A DNA stretch of 64,000 bases, taken from contig JAGAIM010000087.1 in NCBI GenBank assembly GCA_017626555.1, forward strand, positions 1 to 64,000, read 5' to 3'. Shown here piece by piece: positions 1-7,697 of this stretch. The notes beneath the pieces were generated by a model, which worked only from the letters and a program-made list of their open reading frames with translations, searched no databases and was not told the DNA's origin. Position 1 is the first letter of the stretch. Each line of letters opens with the position of its first letter. Made by a program: the position numbers and the translations under genes. The DNA comes from Bacteroidales bacterium. Lineage in GTDB: Bacteria; Bacteroidota; Bacteroidia; Bacteroidales; UBA932.

Positions 1-261
1 ATAATACTTAACTTTCTCCTCAGAAAGGCCTCTGACGCCACTCTGTGCGGTAATTAAAATTTCTTTAATTACCATTTCAGGTTCCAATTCTCCACTTGAA
101 AATATCCTCTTAAAATGATAAGAGATATTCGGCACAGTCACTCCAAACAACTCCGCCATTGCCTTCTGCGTAGCCCAAATAGTTTCATTGGAAGCATCAA
201 CTATCGCCTCCATCTTGACAAGCCCATCACTTGACTGATAAATCACAACATCGTTATTCAT
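1..261 (-). CDS. RhuM-family protein, N-terminal part (cut by window edge)
   Basis: Reading leftward from an ATG at 261 gives 87 uninterrupted codons that run off the window, beginning MNNDVVIYQSSDG. The blocks TIWATQKAMAELFGV and NISYHFKRIF match the N-terminus of the RhuM family (COG3943), a helix-turn-helix-like region that in complete members (about 330 aa) is followed by a Fic/DOC-like part not visible here. Family function is unsettled; members are typical accessory genes next to mobile or defence DNA. Base composition is AT-richer than the Rnf region, and the spacer upstream is extremely AT-rich, consistent with acquired DNA. The family call is reasonably firm; the role is unknown. Confidence 0.75.
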   Translation of the reverse strand, partial: MNNDVVIYQSSDGLVKMEAIVDASNETIWATQKAMAELFGVTVPNISYHFKRIFSSGELEPEMVIKEILITAQSGVRGLSEEKVKYY

Positions 262-595
262 ATAGTAATATTTTACACGTTCCTACTCGCCTTAGCCCCC
301 CGACATTCGCCGATACGGGGCAAAACTACGAAACAAAAAACCAAATGTAAAATATTGACTTTCAGCAACTTTTTCGCTATATAAATTAACAGATAAACCA
401 ATTATACTACACTAAATATTATTATATATATTTATAATATATACTAGTATAATATATATAGATGCCGGCTGGAAAGGGCTGGAGGTCGGCTTGACGGTCA
501 AATCGAGGATCTACGCCACAGTCTTGAAATAGTTGGAAAGGCAAAAAGAGTTGTACCAAAGTTGCAAAAGCCGCTAACTTTGGTACATAAAATCC
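262..595. other. AT-rich spacer, no convincing gene
   Basis: Positions about 405-460 are almost pure A/T (runs of TATA) and probably hold the promoter of the RhuM-like gene. From 461 to about 590 the composition returns to normal. A short frame there (461-532) ends at an in-frame TAG and has no start codon, so it may be the tail of a decayed gene. The only clear structure is the hairpin at 552-587, described separately. Confidence 0.5.
541..587 (-). terminator. Probable terminator of mutT
   Basis: A perfect 12-bp inverted repeat (TGTACCAAAGTT at 552-563, AACTTTGGTACA at 576-587, 12-nt loop) starts 9 bases beyond the mutT stop. On the minus strand it is followed by CTCTTTTTGCC, a short U-tract. 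Position and structure fit a Rho-independent terminator. Confidence 0.65.
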
Positions 596-1012
596 TTACT
601 TGGACACGTTCTTCTGTATTTCTGAATTTAATAACCCTGAAATCTTACCCACCAGCCCTTCATCCGCCGGCAGCCATCTGACAGAGTGCAGAGTTTCAGG
701 AGTAAGCCAGGCCGCGGCCTCGTGTTCATTGAGATGTAAAGAGTCTGACAGAAGCGCGCACACGAAGCAATGCATTGTCAAGTGGAACTTCGGATAGTCC
801 CACTCAACCGTCTCCAGCAACTCGCCGACCTCGATTTCTGCATCAAGTTCTTCCCTGATCTCACGCACCAGCGCTGCCTCCGGGCACTCTCCAGATTCTA
901 TCTTCCCGCCGGGAAACTCCCACCAGCCCTGCCACTCACCATACCCACGCTGTGTGGCGAAGACCTGTCCGTCTTTGACTATGATTGCTGCTACTACCTC
1001 TATCGTTTTCAT
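596..1012 (-). CDS. mutT: Nudix hydrolase, MutT-type 8-oxo-dGTP diphosphatase
   Basis: A 138-aa single-domain Nudix protein, the usual size for MutT. MutT hydrolyses 8-oxo-dGTP to the monophosphate so that oxidised guanine is not used in DNA synthesis. The Nudix box starts at about residue 36 (GGKIESGECPEAALVREIRE) with the catalytic REIREE at 50-55. The usual last glycine of the box is Asp57, a variant I believe is common in this lineage. The N-terminus (IEVVAAIIVKDGQVFATQRG) and the GWWEFPGG block are also typical of MutT. It is a single gene with its own hairpin terminator at the 3' side. A related Nudix specificity cannot be excluded. Confidence 0.88.
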   Translation of the reverse strand: MKTIEVVAAIIVKDGQVFATQRGYGEWQGWWEFPGGKIESGECPEAALVREIREELDAEIEVGELLETVEWDYPKFHLTMHCFVCALLSDSLHLNEHEAAAWLTPETLHSVRWLPADEGLVGKISGLLNSEIQKNVSK

Positions 1013-1429
1013 TATATTTCAAACAAGATGAACAAAGGTAACGTTATTTACAAATCTGTCAAAGAAATCCCCTAGAATTCAAGGAGGTCAGAATCCGTCA
1101 TATATAACCGACGTGTTCCAAGATTTCTCTAGCGTAGTGCTTTATTCTGCTCAACTCCACCGTTGACTATATCGTAAATTTCGTCATTATCAAACTTGAT
1201 ATCTGGTGCATAAAACTTAGGTCTGATCAATCCTCTGCCTGGTCCTGTGTAAGGTAAAATACGTGAACCAGTTACATTACACTAGAATATTATATCTATA
1301 TGGCAGTCTATCATACCTCATAACTATCTCACTCCGGGAAAGAGACCTCTGCCCATAAAAACCGATCCGGCATTTACTGCAAATCTGCAATAAATGCCGG
1401 ATAAGAAAGTCTCCCTAAAGACTCTCGAA
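1013..1429. other. Intergenic region with a decayed reading frame
   Basis: No intact gene. On the minus strand, 1285-1129 is open for about 47 codons without a start codon and reads ..GSRILPYTGPGRGLIRPK.. then KFYAPDIKFDNDEIYDIV.. before a TAG. The composition looks protein-like, so it may be the remnant of a lost gene. I do not recognise the family. The left part (1013-1075) must contain the mutT promoter; the right end holds the lipocalin terminator. Confidence 0.4.
1356..1402 (-). terminator. Terminator of the lipocalin gene
   Basis: A perfect 12-bp stem (ATCCGGCATTTA at 1365-1376, TAAATGCCGGAT at 1391-1402) lies 28 bases past the stop codon at 1430 and is followed on the minus strand by CGGTTTTT. 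This is a clear Rho-independent terminator. Confidence 0.85.
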
Positions 1430-1969
1430 TCAGTCGGTCAGAGCCTCGATATTGCGGCTTTGATCGACCCATATCAATTTGGAGGTGTCGTAGCCGCGGC
1501 TTTCGGCTTCTTCAAGAATCATTTGAAGCAGGTCGGGATCAGGAACCGGAGTACGCGAAAGTATCCAGAGATATTTTTCGGCTTTACTCCCGACCAGCGA
1601 GATCTGATAGTTTTCATCGACCATCATCACGTTGTAATCAGAATAGAAGAAGAGGAAGAACGAGACTCTCAGGCCTCCCGGTTTCCCTTCGGGATCCTTG
1701 TACTTTGCCTTTCCTTCTGCAACTTTGAACTTACCGTCTTTCCATCCTGTGTTGAGAACCACAACCGTGCCGTCATCCTGAAGGATATACTGAGCCATAG
1801 TATTATCCATTCCTTTTTCGAAACTGTGATTGTAACGGGCTACTTCATACCACACGCCGAGATAACGTTCGAGATCGAATTCCTTCACTGTGGAGTTGTC
1901 AAAATCCTTGGTACAGGCCGAAACAGGCAGCACACCAGCCACCAAGGCAGCAATAATCAGACGTTTCAT
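1430..1969 (-). CDS. blc: Outer-membrane lipoprotein, Blc-type lipocalin
   Basis: A 179-aa bacterial lipocalin. Residues 1-19 form a lipoprotein signal ending in the lipobox PVSAC, with Cys19 the predicted lipidated residue. The lipocalin signature G-x-W follows at 38-40 (YLGVWYEVAR), with a second conserved region near the C-terminus (YLWILSRTPVPD). Blc proteins are anchored to the outer membrane and bind lysophospholipids or fatty acids, usually under membrane stress. The length matches E. coli Blc (177 aa). It is monocistronic, with a strong terminator downstream. Confidence 0.92.
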   Translation of the reverse strand: MKRLIIAALVAGVLPVSACTKDFDNSTVKEFDLERYLGVWYEVARYNHSFEKGMDNTMAQYILQDDGTVVVLNTGWKDGKFKVAEGKAKYKDPEGKPGGLRVSFFLFFYSDYNVMMVDENYQISLVGSKAEKYLWILSRTPVPDPDLLQMILEEAESRGYDTSKLIWVDQSRNIEALTD

Positions 1970-2029
1970 AACACTACTAACTTTTAAAGATTAATACGTC
2001 TGGCTGCCGAATCAAAAACCGTTCCTATC

Positions 2030-4567
2030 CTATCTCGAATACAAAGACTCCTTACCCAGAAGATAAGAAGGCTCATATCCTCCGAAATCCACTACAAACT
2101 TTTCAAATACGATTCCCGGATCAAGAGGTTCGACGATAAGTTCATAGACTCCCCCTTCATCAGACGGTAAAGAAAGATTCACTTCCTCCACAACGACCCT
2201 TCTTGCAACTGTAGGATAATAGACATTATAAATATTCTCAGGCTTTTCATTCAGGTCATCATTGAAGCATCTTTCCACAGATGGAGCGCCCTTGAAGCCT
2301 ACCCTGTAACTATGTCCTGCGGCATCGTGGAATGCCAGAGTTGATTTGGTAGCAACAAGGAGGGTCACTTCCGAAAGTCCGGCCGGGAGTTCCATACGAT
2401 AGGTCAGGCGGGCACCGTCAACGGGCACTGTATATGGCATATACGCGACACCTCCCAATGTTCTTCCCATATCCGGAATCAATGTCCACTTACCTTGAGC
2501 GAGGCCCGATGAAGAATATATATGAGGCGCTTCCATCACTACACAACCTTCTCCGTATGTAAAAGAATAGCCATCGTGCAATCCCTCTGCCCTTTCTGTC
2601 CTGAACACCTCAGGAAGAGTATCTTCCGGAAAAGTATCATTCCATATTGTATAGCCGATATGCTTCTGTATCATCATATTTTCCCATTTTCCTCCCGCTA
2701 TGCCATAATTATATTCATCAGTCAACTGGCGGTCACGCGCAAAACAGGCTTCAACCTTGTCTGCCCAGCGGTCTGCTGCCGGGTCACCACACGAATAAAG
2801 ATGATGATTCATAGCCTGAGCATAATACATCTCATATAGATTCGCCATTGCCTGAACCGGGAACAGAATCAATTGAAAATATGCATCCCGGGCTTCATCC
2901 GGCATATTCATATAAAGACGCAGAGCCTCCGCCTCAAGACGTATGAATTCATCGCACACTTGTTTCCACTCTCCCGTGTGCAGATTATAAGTGTCCTTGT
3001 CAAGCAATTCAGGAGTTATGCGCCCAGCATACTTGGAGTAAAGGTTCAGAATGCGCGCAGCCTCGTGCATATTTTCTTCTCCAAACTGCTGACGACAGAA
3101 TGACACTGTATGCTCCTTAAGATTCTCTGCCGTAAAACGCTCTGGATTCCAAGCCATATCAAGGAAAAGAGTAATCGGATATTCCATAGGCTTGAGGTCA
3201 CCCACATTCAACACCCACAGACGATCCACACCGTATGAATATGTAAGTTGCATCTGCTCCCAAAGGTTCTGTACCGGGGTAACATTCAGCCATTTGGAAT
3301 TACGGGGAGCACCGACATAATCCACGTGGTAATACATTCCCCAGCCTCCCTGACGTCCTCTCTCGTGTTCTGCGGGGAGACGACGCACATCGCCCCAGTT
3401 ATCATCAGAGAGAAGTATCGTCACGTCGTCCGGCACCCTCAATCCTTTATCGTAATAATCCTGCACCTCCTTATACAGCGCCCAGACCTGCGGCGTCTCA
3501 GATGCTGGCCTTCCGGTCTCTTTCCGTATGATCTTACGCTGATTGGCAATTATCCTTTCAAGCAAAGCGACATCTGCCTCTTCACTCATAGCCTCGTCAC
3601 CATCTCCTCGCATTCCGATTGTCACAAGGTCCTCTGTTCCTCTCATCCTCTCAATTCCTTCTCTGAAAAAGCCGTCAATGATTTTGGAGTTGGTCTGATA
3701 ATTCCATTCGCCGTATTCGCTACGGTTGCGTGCCCATTCCTGATGGTTGCGTGCCATCGGTTCGTGATGCGAAGTGCCTATGATCACCCCCATCTCATCT
3801 GCAGTCTTACTGTTTAAAGGATCGTCAGCATAGAAAGCCCAACTCCACATCGCAGGCCACAGGAAATTACCTCTCAGACGCAGTATCAGTTCGAAGACTC
3901 TCTCATAAAAACGATGGTCGCCGTATTCTGTTCCGTATGTATGCTTTACCCAGCCTGTAAGGCAAGGAGCCTCATCATTCAGGAATATGCCTCTGTAACG
4001 AACTGCAGGTTCTCCTGCCGTGTACGAGCCACGGGCAATGGAAAGTTCCTTACGCTTTATGACAGGCACATCTGCCCAATCGTACCACGGAGAGACACCG
4101 ATCTGCTCTGAAATCTCATAAACACCATAAACGACACCACGACGGTCACTTCCTGTTATCACCAAAGCCTCACGCACTCCATCAATCGGGTCAATGACAG
4201 TCTTGATCATATATTTCTCATTACAGCCGTCAAGTTCATCAAGATCGATTTGCCCGCACGCTGCAATCTGCCTTACGAGAGAAGACCTGGCCGAACCTAT
4301 GATTATCATCCGGTCTGCCACGACCTCTGCTCCAAGATATGGTTCCACACCTGTCACCCGGCAGAAGTCCTGACAAAGATCTGATGCTGCACGAAGAATA
4401 GCCTTATCCTCATCCGGTGCAATCAATATAGAGATTGGCTTGCCATCGTCCACCAGAGTAAAGCGCTCCTGAGACAGGACAGGGAGAACCGCCTGAGGAT
4501 GGTCGATTGATGCTGCATTGAAAGACAGACAGAAAACAGAGAATAACACTGATATGATCTTTTTCAT
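2030..4567 (-). CDS. GH115 family xylan alpha-glucuronidase
   Basis: GH115 enzymes remove 4-O-methyl-glucuronic acid side chains from glucuronoxylan. The family is recognised from RGVVYGVYEISEQIGVSPW, YRGIFLNDEAPCLTGW and FLWPAMWSWAFYADDP in the N-terminal half, and from its size (845 aa from the chosen start). The frame is open upstream to 4654, but I start at the ATG at 4567 because it begins a classical signal peptide (MKKIISVLFSVFCLSF); the longer version puts 29 unrelated residues in front. The protein should be periplasmic or secreted. It stands alone here, without a SusCD pair or other xylanases, so it probably finishes oligosaccharides imported by another locus. Confidence 0.88.
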   Translation of the reverse strand: MKKIISVLFSVFCLSFNAASIDHPQAVLPVLSQERFTLVDDGKPISILIAPDEDKAILRAASDLCQDFCRVTGVEPYLGAEVVADRMIIIGSARSSLVRQIAACGQIDLDELDGCNEKYMIKTVIDPIDGVREALVITGSDRRGVVYGVYEISEQIGVSPWYDWADVPVIKRKELSIARGSYTAGEPAVRYRGIFLNDEAPCLTGWVKHTYGTEYGDHRFYERVFELILRLRGNFLWPAMWSWAFYADDPLNSKTADEMGVIIGTSHHEPMARNHQEWARNRSEYGEWNYQTNSKIIDGFFREGIERMRGTEDLVTIGMRGDGDEAMSEEADVALLERIIANQRKIIRKETGRPASETPQVWALYKEVQDYYDKGLRVPDDVTILLSDDNWGDVRRLPAEHERGRQGGWGMYYHVDYVGAPRNSKWLNVTPVQNLWEQMQLTYSYGVDRLWVLNVGDLKPMEYPITLFLDMAWNPERFTAENLKEHTVSFCRQQFGEENMHEAARILNLYSKYAGRITPELLDKDTYNLHTGEWKQVCDEFIRLEAEALRLYMNMPDEARDAYFQLILFPVQAMANLYEMYYAQAMNHHLYSCGDPAADRWADKVEACFARDRQLTDEYNYGIAGGKWENMMIQKHIGYTIWNDTFPEDTLPEVFRTERAEGLHDGYSFTYGEGCVVMEAPHIYSSSGLAQGKWTLIPDMGRTLGGVAYMPYTVPVDGARLTYRMELPAGLSEVTLLVATKSTLAFHDAAGHSYRVGFKGAPSVERCFNDDLNEKPENIYNVYYPTVARRVVVEEVNLSLPSDEGGVYELIVEPLDPGIVFEKFVVDFGGYEPSYLLGKESLYSR

Positions 4568-4589
4568 AAGCCGGATTGTTAATGCTTTA

Positions 4590-4597
4590 CAAAAATA
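4590..4597 (-). promoter_or_regulatory. Possible -7 element for the GH115 gene
   Basis: The minus strand reads TATTTTTG, matching TAnnTTTG, the -7 element of the Bacteroidota primary sigma factor. It lies 22 bases before the GH115 start at 4567. No -33 TTTG is visible at the right spacing, so the call is weak. Confidence 0.35.
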
Positions 4598-4659
4598 CTT
4601 GAATATTTTTTCTGTATATGTTAAATTTGACACAAAGATTATTGATATCGACACTTAAT

Positions 4660-5427
4660 ATGAAAATCATAGCACGGACATTTACGATTGCCATTTCAAT
4701 ATTGTTCTGCACAGGGTGCGTGTTCACACAGGACATAGACATCGGACGGATTGAACTCCCTGCGCTGGAAACCAACGACTATATAATTGAATATCAAGGA
4801 TATATATCATCCTATAACATTCTCACAAAGACTCCGGAATGGGTTGCATACGAACTTACAAAGGAGGAAACATACGGAGATGCCGTCAGAGACAACAAAT
4901 TCTTCAGCCAGGACGACCGTGTGCTTCTGCCCCAGCCCGACGATTATGACTATCGTGGCTCAGGATGGACCAGAGGACATCTCGCTCCGGCTGCCGATTT
5001 CAGGTGGAGTGATGATGCTATGTGGGAGACTTTTCATTTCACCAACTGCTGTCCTCAGGACGAAGACCTAAATAATGGAATGTGGAACACCTTGGAAAAG
5101 AAATGCAGGACGTGGGCAAGGAAATTCGGTAAGGTATATATTGTGACGGGACCGATAAATGAAGAAAACAGATATGGAACAATCGGAGACAGCCACGTGG
5201 TTGTCCCTGACGCTTTCTTCAAGGCTATTATGGCTGAAAGGAATGGAGAATGGCATTCGATAGCCTTCATTATGCAGAACAGAGCCGGCAACGGCAACCT
5301 GCAGCGATGCGCTATGACCGTCGATGAACTTGAAGATATCATCGGTCTCGACCTTTTCTGTGCATTAGGAGATATTGAAGAGAGCACAGCAGAAAAAGAA
5401 TACAGCCTCAACTTCTGGAAACTTTGA
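4660..5427 (+). CDS. Secreted DNA/RNA non-specific endonuclease (NUC1 family), predicted lipoprotein
   Basis: A beta-beta-alpha-Me metal-dependent nuclease that cleaves DNA and RNA outside the cytoplasm. Counting from the ATG at 4660 (255 aa), residues 1-20 are a lipoprotein signal with lipobox FCTGC. The catalytic block TRGHLAPAADF follows at about 104-114 with general base His107. The metal-site block TNCCPQDEDLNNGMWNTLE lies at about 128-146. The family consensus is DRGH; here the first residue is Thr. An upstream ATG at 4618 is in frame but adds 14 residues before the signal peptide, so I reject it. It is transcribed divergently from the GH115 gene across a 92-bp spacer. Confidence 0.9.
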   Translation: MKIIARTFTIAISILFCTGCVFTQDIDIGRIELPALETNDYIIEYQGYISSYNILTKTPEWVAYELTKEETYGDAVRDNKFFSQDDRVLLPQPDDYDYRGSGWTRGHLAPAADFRWSDDAMWETFHFTNCCPQDEDLNNGMWNTLEKKCRTWARKFGKVYIVTGPINEENRYGTIGDSHVVVPDAFFKAIMAERNGEWHSIAFIMQNRAGNGNLQRCAMTVDELEDIIGLDLFCALGDIEESTAEKEYSLNFWKL

Positions 5428-5438
5428 GAAACTTTATA

Positions 5439-5446
5439 TATCTTTG
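5439..5446 (+). promoter_or_regulatory. Possible -7 element for the small OMP gene
   Basis: TATCTTTG matches TAnnTTTG and lies 45 bases before the ATG at 5492. The only nearby TTTG (5423-5426) is 12 bases upstream, too close for a -33 element, so only half of the promoter is supported. Confidence 0.4.
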
Positions 5447-5491
5447 TATCCAGACACGTATATGAAACATTAACTATTAAACCTACAGATT

Positions 5492-5959
5492 ATGAAGAAA
5501 ATTATCGTTGCTGCTGCGTTGGCACTCTGTTTCACATTCGCAGCATCCGCCCAGCCAAAGGCTCTCGGAGCAAGATTCGGCTATGGCGTAGATCTCAGTT
5601 ATCAGCACAATTTAGGTGACGCAAACTTCATTGAGGCAGACCTCGGACTTGGAGAATTCGCATTCTTCAATCTTGCAGGAACTTACAACTTTATGATTGC
5701 TCAGCCAGACTGGACAGCACAGGGCGAATGGGGTTTCTACGCTGGTCCCGGCGTTGCACTCGGAGCAGGCAAAGGCATCTTTAATGTCGGAATAGCAGGA
5801 CAGGTAGGACTCGAATATACATTCGATTTCCCTCTTCAACTTTCGATTGACATACGCCCTCAGATCGGATTGGTAAGCGCGACAGCCGCCGACGTAACTG
5901 TCAGAGATTTCGGTATCTGGGGATGGTACCCTCACCTTGGCGTACGTTATAGATTCTAG
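5492..5959 (+). CDS. Small outer-membrane beta-barrel protein
   Basis: A 155-aa protein with a cleavable signal peptide (MKKIIVAAALALCFTFAASA, cut before Q21). The rest alternates polar and hydrophobic residues with many Gly and aromatic residues (GEWGFYAGPGVALGAGKG). It ends in ..HLGVRYRF, the terminal-Phe signature used for BAM-dependent insertion. The size suits a barrel of about eight strands of the OmpW/OmpX or 'porin family' type. No substrate can be read from the sequence. A hairpin follows directly. Confidence 0.75.
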   Translation: MKKIIVAAALALCFTFAASAQPKALGARFGYGVDLSYQHNLGDANFIEADLGLGEFAFFNLAGTYNFMIAQPDWTAQGEWGFYAGPGVALGAGKGIFNVGIAGQVGLEYTFDFPLQLSIDIRPQIGLVSATAADVTVRDFGIWGWYPHLGVRYRF

Positions 5960-5961
5960 TA

Positions 5962-5997
5962 AAACACCGACCCTATGGATTCATAAGGTCGGTGTTT
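5962..5997. terminator. Hairpin between convergent genes
   Basis: A perfect 11-bp inverted repeat, AAACACCGACC (5962-5972) and GGTCGGTGTTT (5987-5997), sits 2 bases after the OMP stop and overlaps the end of the convergent small gene. There is no long U-tract on either side, but the position fits a two-way terminator. Confidence 0.6.
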
Positions 5998-6176
5998 ACA
6001 AAACCGTTTATCTCTTGCATCAATTCGACCGATGCGAGAGATTTTCTTTTTATCTCATCTGTAGCATCCGGAGCCGCGGCTGCCGCCCTATAGAAGTTTA
6101 TAGCCTCTCCGAAACGGCAATTCCGCCTCAACTCCTCCGCCCTATCCAATAATTCTCTTGCCTTCATATCAGTCAT
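5973..6176 (-). CDS. Small helical (TPR-like) protein of unknown function
   Basis: Starting at the ATG at 6176 this is a 67-aa protein (MTDMKARELLDRAEELRRN..) with a pattern of two or three amphipathic helices. The block ELLDRAEELRRNCRFGEAINFYRAA resembles a single tetratricopeptide repeat; I quote it only as a pattern. There is no signal peptide. The frame is open to 6272, but the extra 32 codons are encoded by a widespread intergenic repeat (see 6194-6229), so the longer version is unlikely. It is probably a real small gene, with no specific role assignable. Confidence 0.5.
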   Translation of the reverse strand: MTDMKARELLDRAEELRRNCRFGEAINFYRAAAAAPDATDEIKRKSLASVELMQEINGFVNTDLMNP

Positions 6177-6193
6177 AAAACAAATATTAAAAA

Positions 6194-6229
6194 GATTTCT
6201 CCACTCACTTCGTTCGGTCGAAATGACAA
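6194..6229. repeat. Short interspersed repeat ('STERSEW' type)
   Basis: The stretch GATTTCTCCACTCACTTCG followed by GTCGAAATGACA is a dispersed repeat often met in uncultured Bacteroidota assemblies; on the minus strand it translates as VISTERSEWRNL. A related copy in the other style is at 7707-7732. The assignment is from memory of the repeat, not from a search. Confidence 0.5.
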
Positions 6230-6256
6230 AGGGCATATTCACCCACACCTCTCTCA

Positions 6257-6352
6257 CCCCCTCCAGCATCAACGAAGGGCCTTGTTTTGAACTTTATATT
6301 TTAAAGGGTGATGTTGTTATAGGCGACGTGCCACCCCAGCGTCAACGAAGGG
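6257..6352. repeat. Two decayed partial copies of the hairpin-loop repeat
   Basis: CCCCTCCAGCATCAACGAAGG (around 6257-6279, first 20 bases matter) and GACGTGCCACCCCAGCGTC followed by AACGAAGGG (6324-6352) share the GACGTGCCACCCC start of the complete element at 6397-6455 and share AGCRTCAACGAAGGG with each other. They look like truncated relatives of that element. Confidence 0.45.
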
Positions 6353-6377
6353 TATGGTTGAGAACCTTTTATATATA

Positions 6378-6474
6378 GAAAAATGTGAGCATTGTTGGAG
6401 GTGACGTGCCACCCCCGGCTAGGGGGTGCCCTCGAAGAGGGCGGGGGTCACCGTAAACAATGCTCACATTTTTC
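6378..6474. repeat. Long hairpin carrying a nested repeat element, downstream of rnfA
   Basis: Two perfect 19-bp arms (6378-6396 and 6456-6474, containing AATGTGAGCATTGTT and its complement) enclose a 59-bp insert. The insert has its own folding: GGTGAC/GTCACC ends, a CCCCCGGCTAGGGGG stem and a GCCCTCGAAGAGGGC stem, i.e. a three-way junction. Almost the same insert occurs in the opposite orientation inside another hairpin at 31494-31603, whose arms are different. The rnfA stop (6490) is 15 bases away, so the outer hairpin probably terminates the Rnf operon. Confidence 0.75.
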
Positions 6475-6489
6475 GTATTCCTATAAATT

Positions 6490-7089
6490 CTAAACCAGTC
6501 CCGAGAATCCCATAAAGGCCATCGCCAGAATACTGGCAGTCACAAGTGCGATTGGAATACCCTTGAATGCCTTAGGCACCTCATTGAGAGCCAACTGCTC
6601 GCGAAGACCGGCAAAAAGCACCATCGCAAGACCGAAACCGAGGGATGTAGCGAATGCATATACCGTAGCCTCGCCGAGGTTCATCATACCATCGGCAGCA
6701 GCAGCAAACGGAGATGACTTCTGCACCACTGTCAAAGCCACACCAAGAACTGCACAGTTGGTAGTGATGAGCGGAAGGAAGATACCCAGAGAAGCATACA
6801 GAGCAGGACTGATCTTCTTAAGCACAATCTCCACCATCTGCACAAGAGCAGCGATCACAAGGATGAATGAAATGGTCTGAAGGAACTCAAGACCGAACTT
6901 CACCAGAAGCGAGTTCAGAAGATAAGTCACGACAGTAGCAAGAGTGATCACGAAGCAAACAGCCATCGACATACCTGTCGCAGTGCTGAGTTTGTTGGAT
7001 ACACCGAGGAAAGGGCATACACCAAGGAACTGTGACAGCAGGATATTATTTACGAATATCGCTGAAATGATGATAAGTATATATTCCAT
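6490..7089 (-). CDS. rnfA: Rnf complex membrane subunit RnfA
   Basis: A 199-aa integral membrane subunit of the Rnf ferredoxin:NAD+ oxidoreductase, which couples electron flow from reduced ferredoxin to NAD+ with ion export. About six membrane helices are visible. The conserved blocks NNILLSQFLGVCPFLG and TTNCAVLG carry the Cys residues that, with the matching pair in RnfE, hold a 2Fe-2S cluster inside the membrane in solved Rnf/NQR structures. It is the last gene of the minus-strand cluster RseC-RnfB-C-D-G-E-A and starts 2 bases after rnfE. Confidence 0.95.
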   Translation of the reverse strand: MEYILIIISAIFVNNILLSQFLGVCPFLGVSNKLSTATGMSMAVCFVITLATVVTYLLNSLLVKFGLEFLQTISFILVIAALVQMVEIVLKKISPALYASLGIFLPLITTNCAVLGVALTVVQKSSPFAAAADGMMNLGEATVYAFATSLGFGLAMVLFAGLREQLALNEVPKAFKGIPIALVTASILAMAFMGFSGLV

Positions 7090-7091
7090 AA

Positions 7092-7697
7092 TTACTCAGC
7101 CTTTTTAGATGTTAACTTTCTGAATATTACGATTAGATATCCAAGCGCAAGGAATGCTCCAGGTGCAAGCACGAATGCAAGAATACCGTCACCCTGAATG
7201 AACTTGAAGCCGAATGCAGAACCGCTTCCGAGAATCTCTCTTACCAATCCGAGAAGAGTAAGGGAAAGGGTGAATCCGAGACCGATTCCAATACCGTCAA
7301 GAGCAGAATCCACTACCCCGTTCTTGTTGGCGAAAGCCTCTGCACGTCCGAGGACGATACAGTTCACCACGATAAGCGGAATGAACAGACCGAGAGTCTC
7401 ATAGATATCCGGAACGTATGCCTGCATAACGAACTGAAGCAAAGTCACGAATGTAGCGATCACAACGATATATGAAGGGATGCGCACCTTGTCCGGAATG
7501 TATGGAGCGATAAGAGAAATCGCCATATTAGAGAGTACCAGGACGAACAGAGTCGCAAGTCCCATACTCATACCATTGATGGCCGAAGTGGTAGTCGCCA
7601 ATGTAGGACACATACCGAGAAGGAGGACGAATGTAGGGTTCTCCTTTATGAGGCCTTTAGTTATAAGTTGAAATTTTCCCATTTTCTGTTCCTCCAT
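7092..7697 (-). CDS. rnfE: Rnf complex membrane subunit RnfE
   Basis: A 201-aa membrane protein homologous to RnfA/NqrD, with LLLGMCPTLATT and IVVNCIVLGRAEAFA providing the Cys ligands of the shared 2Fe-2S cluster. Together RnfA and RnfE form the pseudo-symmetric core through which electrons cross the membrane. The start at 7697 overlaps the rnfG stop by one base; an alternative ATG at 7682 (MGKFQLITKG) is also good and would lose five residues. Either start supports translational coupling within the operon. Confidence 0.95.
   Translation of the reverse strand: MEEQKMGKFQLITKGLIKENPTFVLLLGMCPTLATTTSAINGMSMGLATLFVLVLSNMAISLIAPYIPDKVRIPSYIVVIATFVTLLQFVMQAYVPDIYETLGLFIPLIVVNCIVLGRAEAFANKNGVVDSALDGIGIGLGFTLSLTLLGLVREILGSGSAFGFKFIQGDGILAFVLAPGAFLALGYLIVIFRKLTSKKAE

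Noticed and set aside
1394-1987. 197-codon plus-strand frame opposite the lipocalin gene
   Set aside because: It begins inside the lipocalin terminator and mirrors a clear Blc gene.
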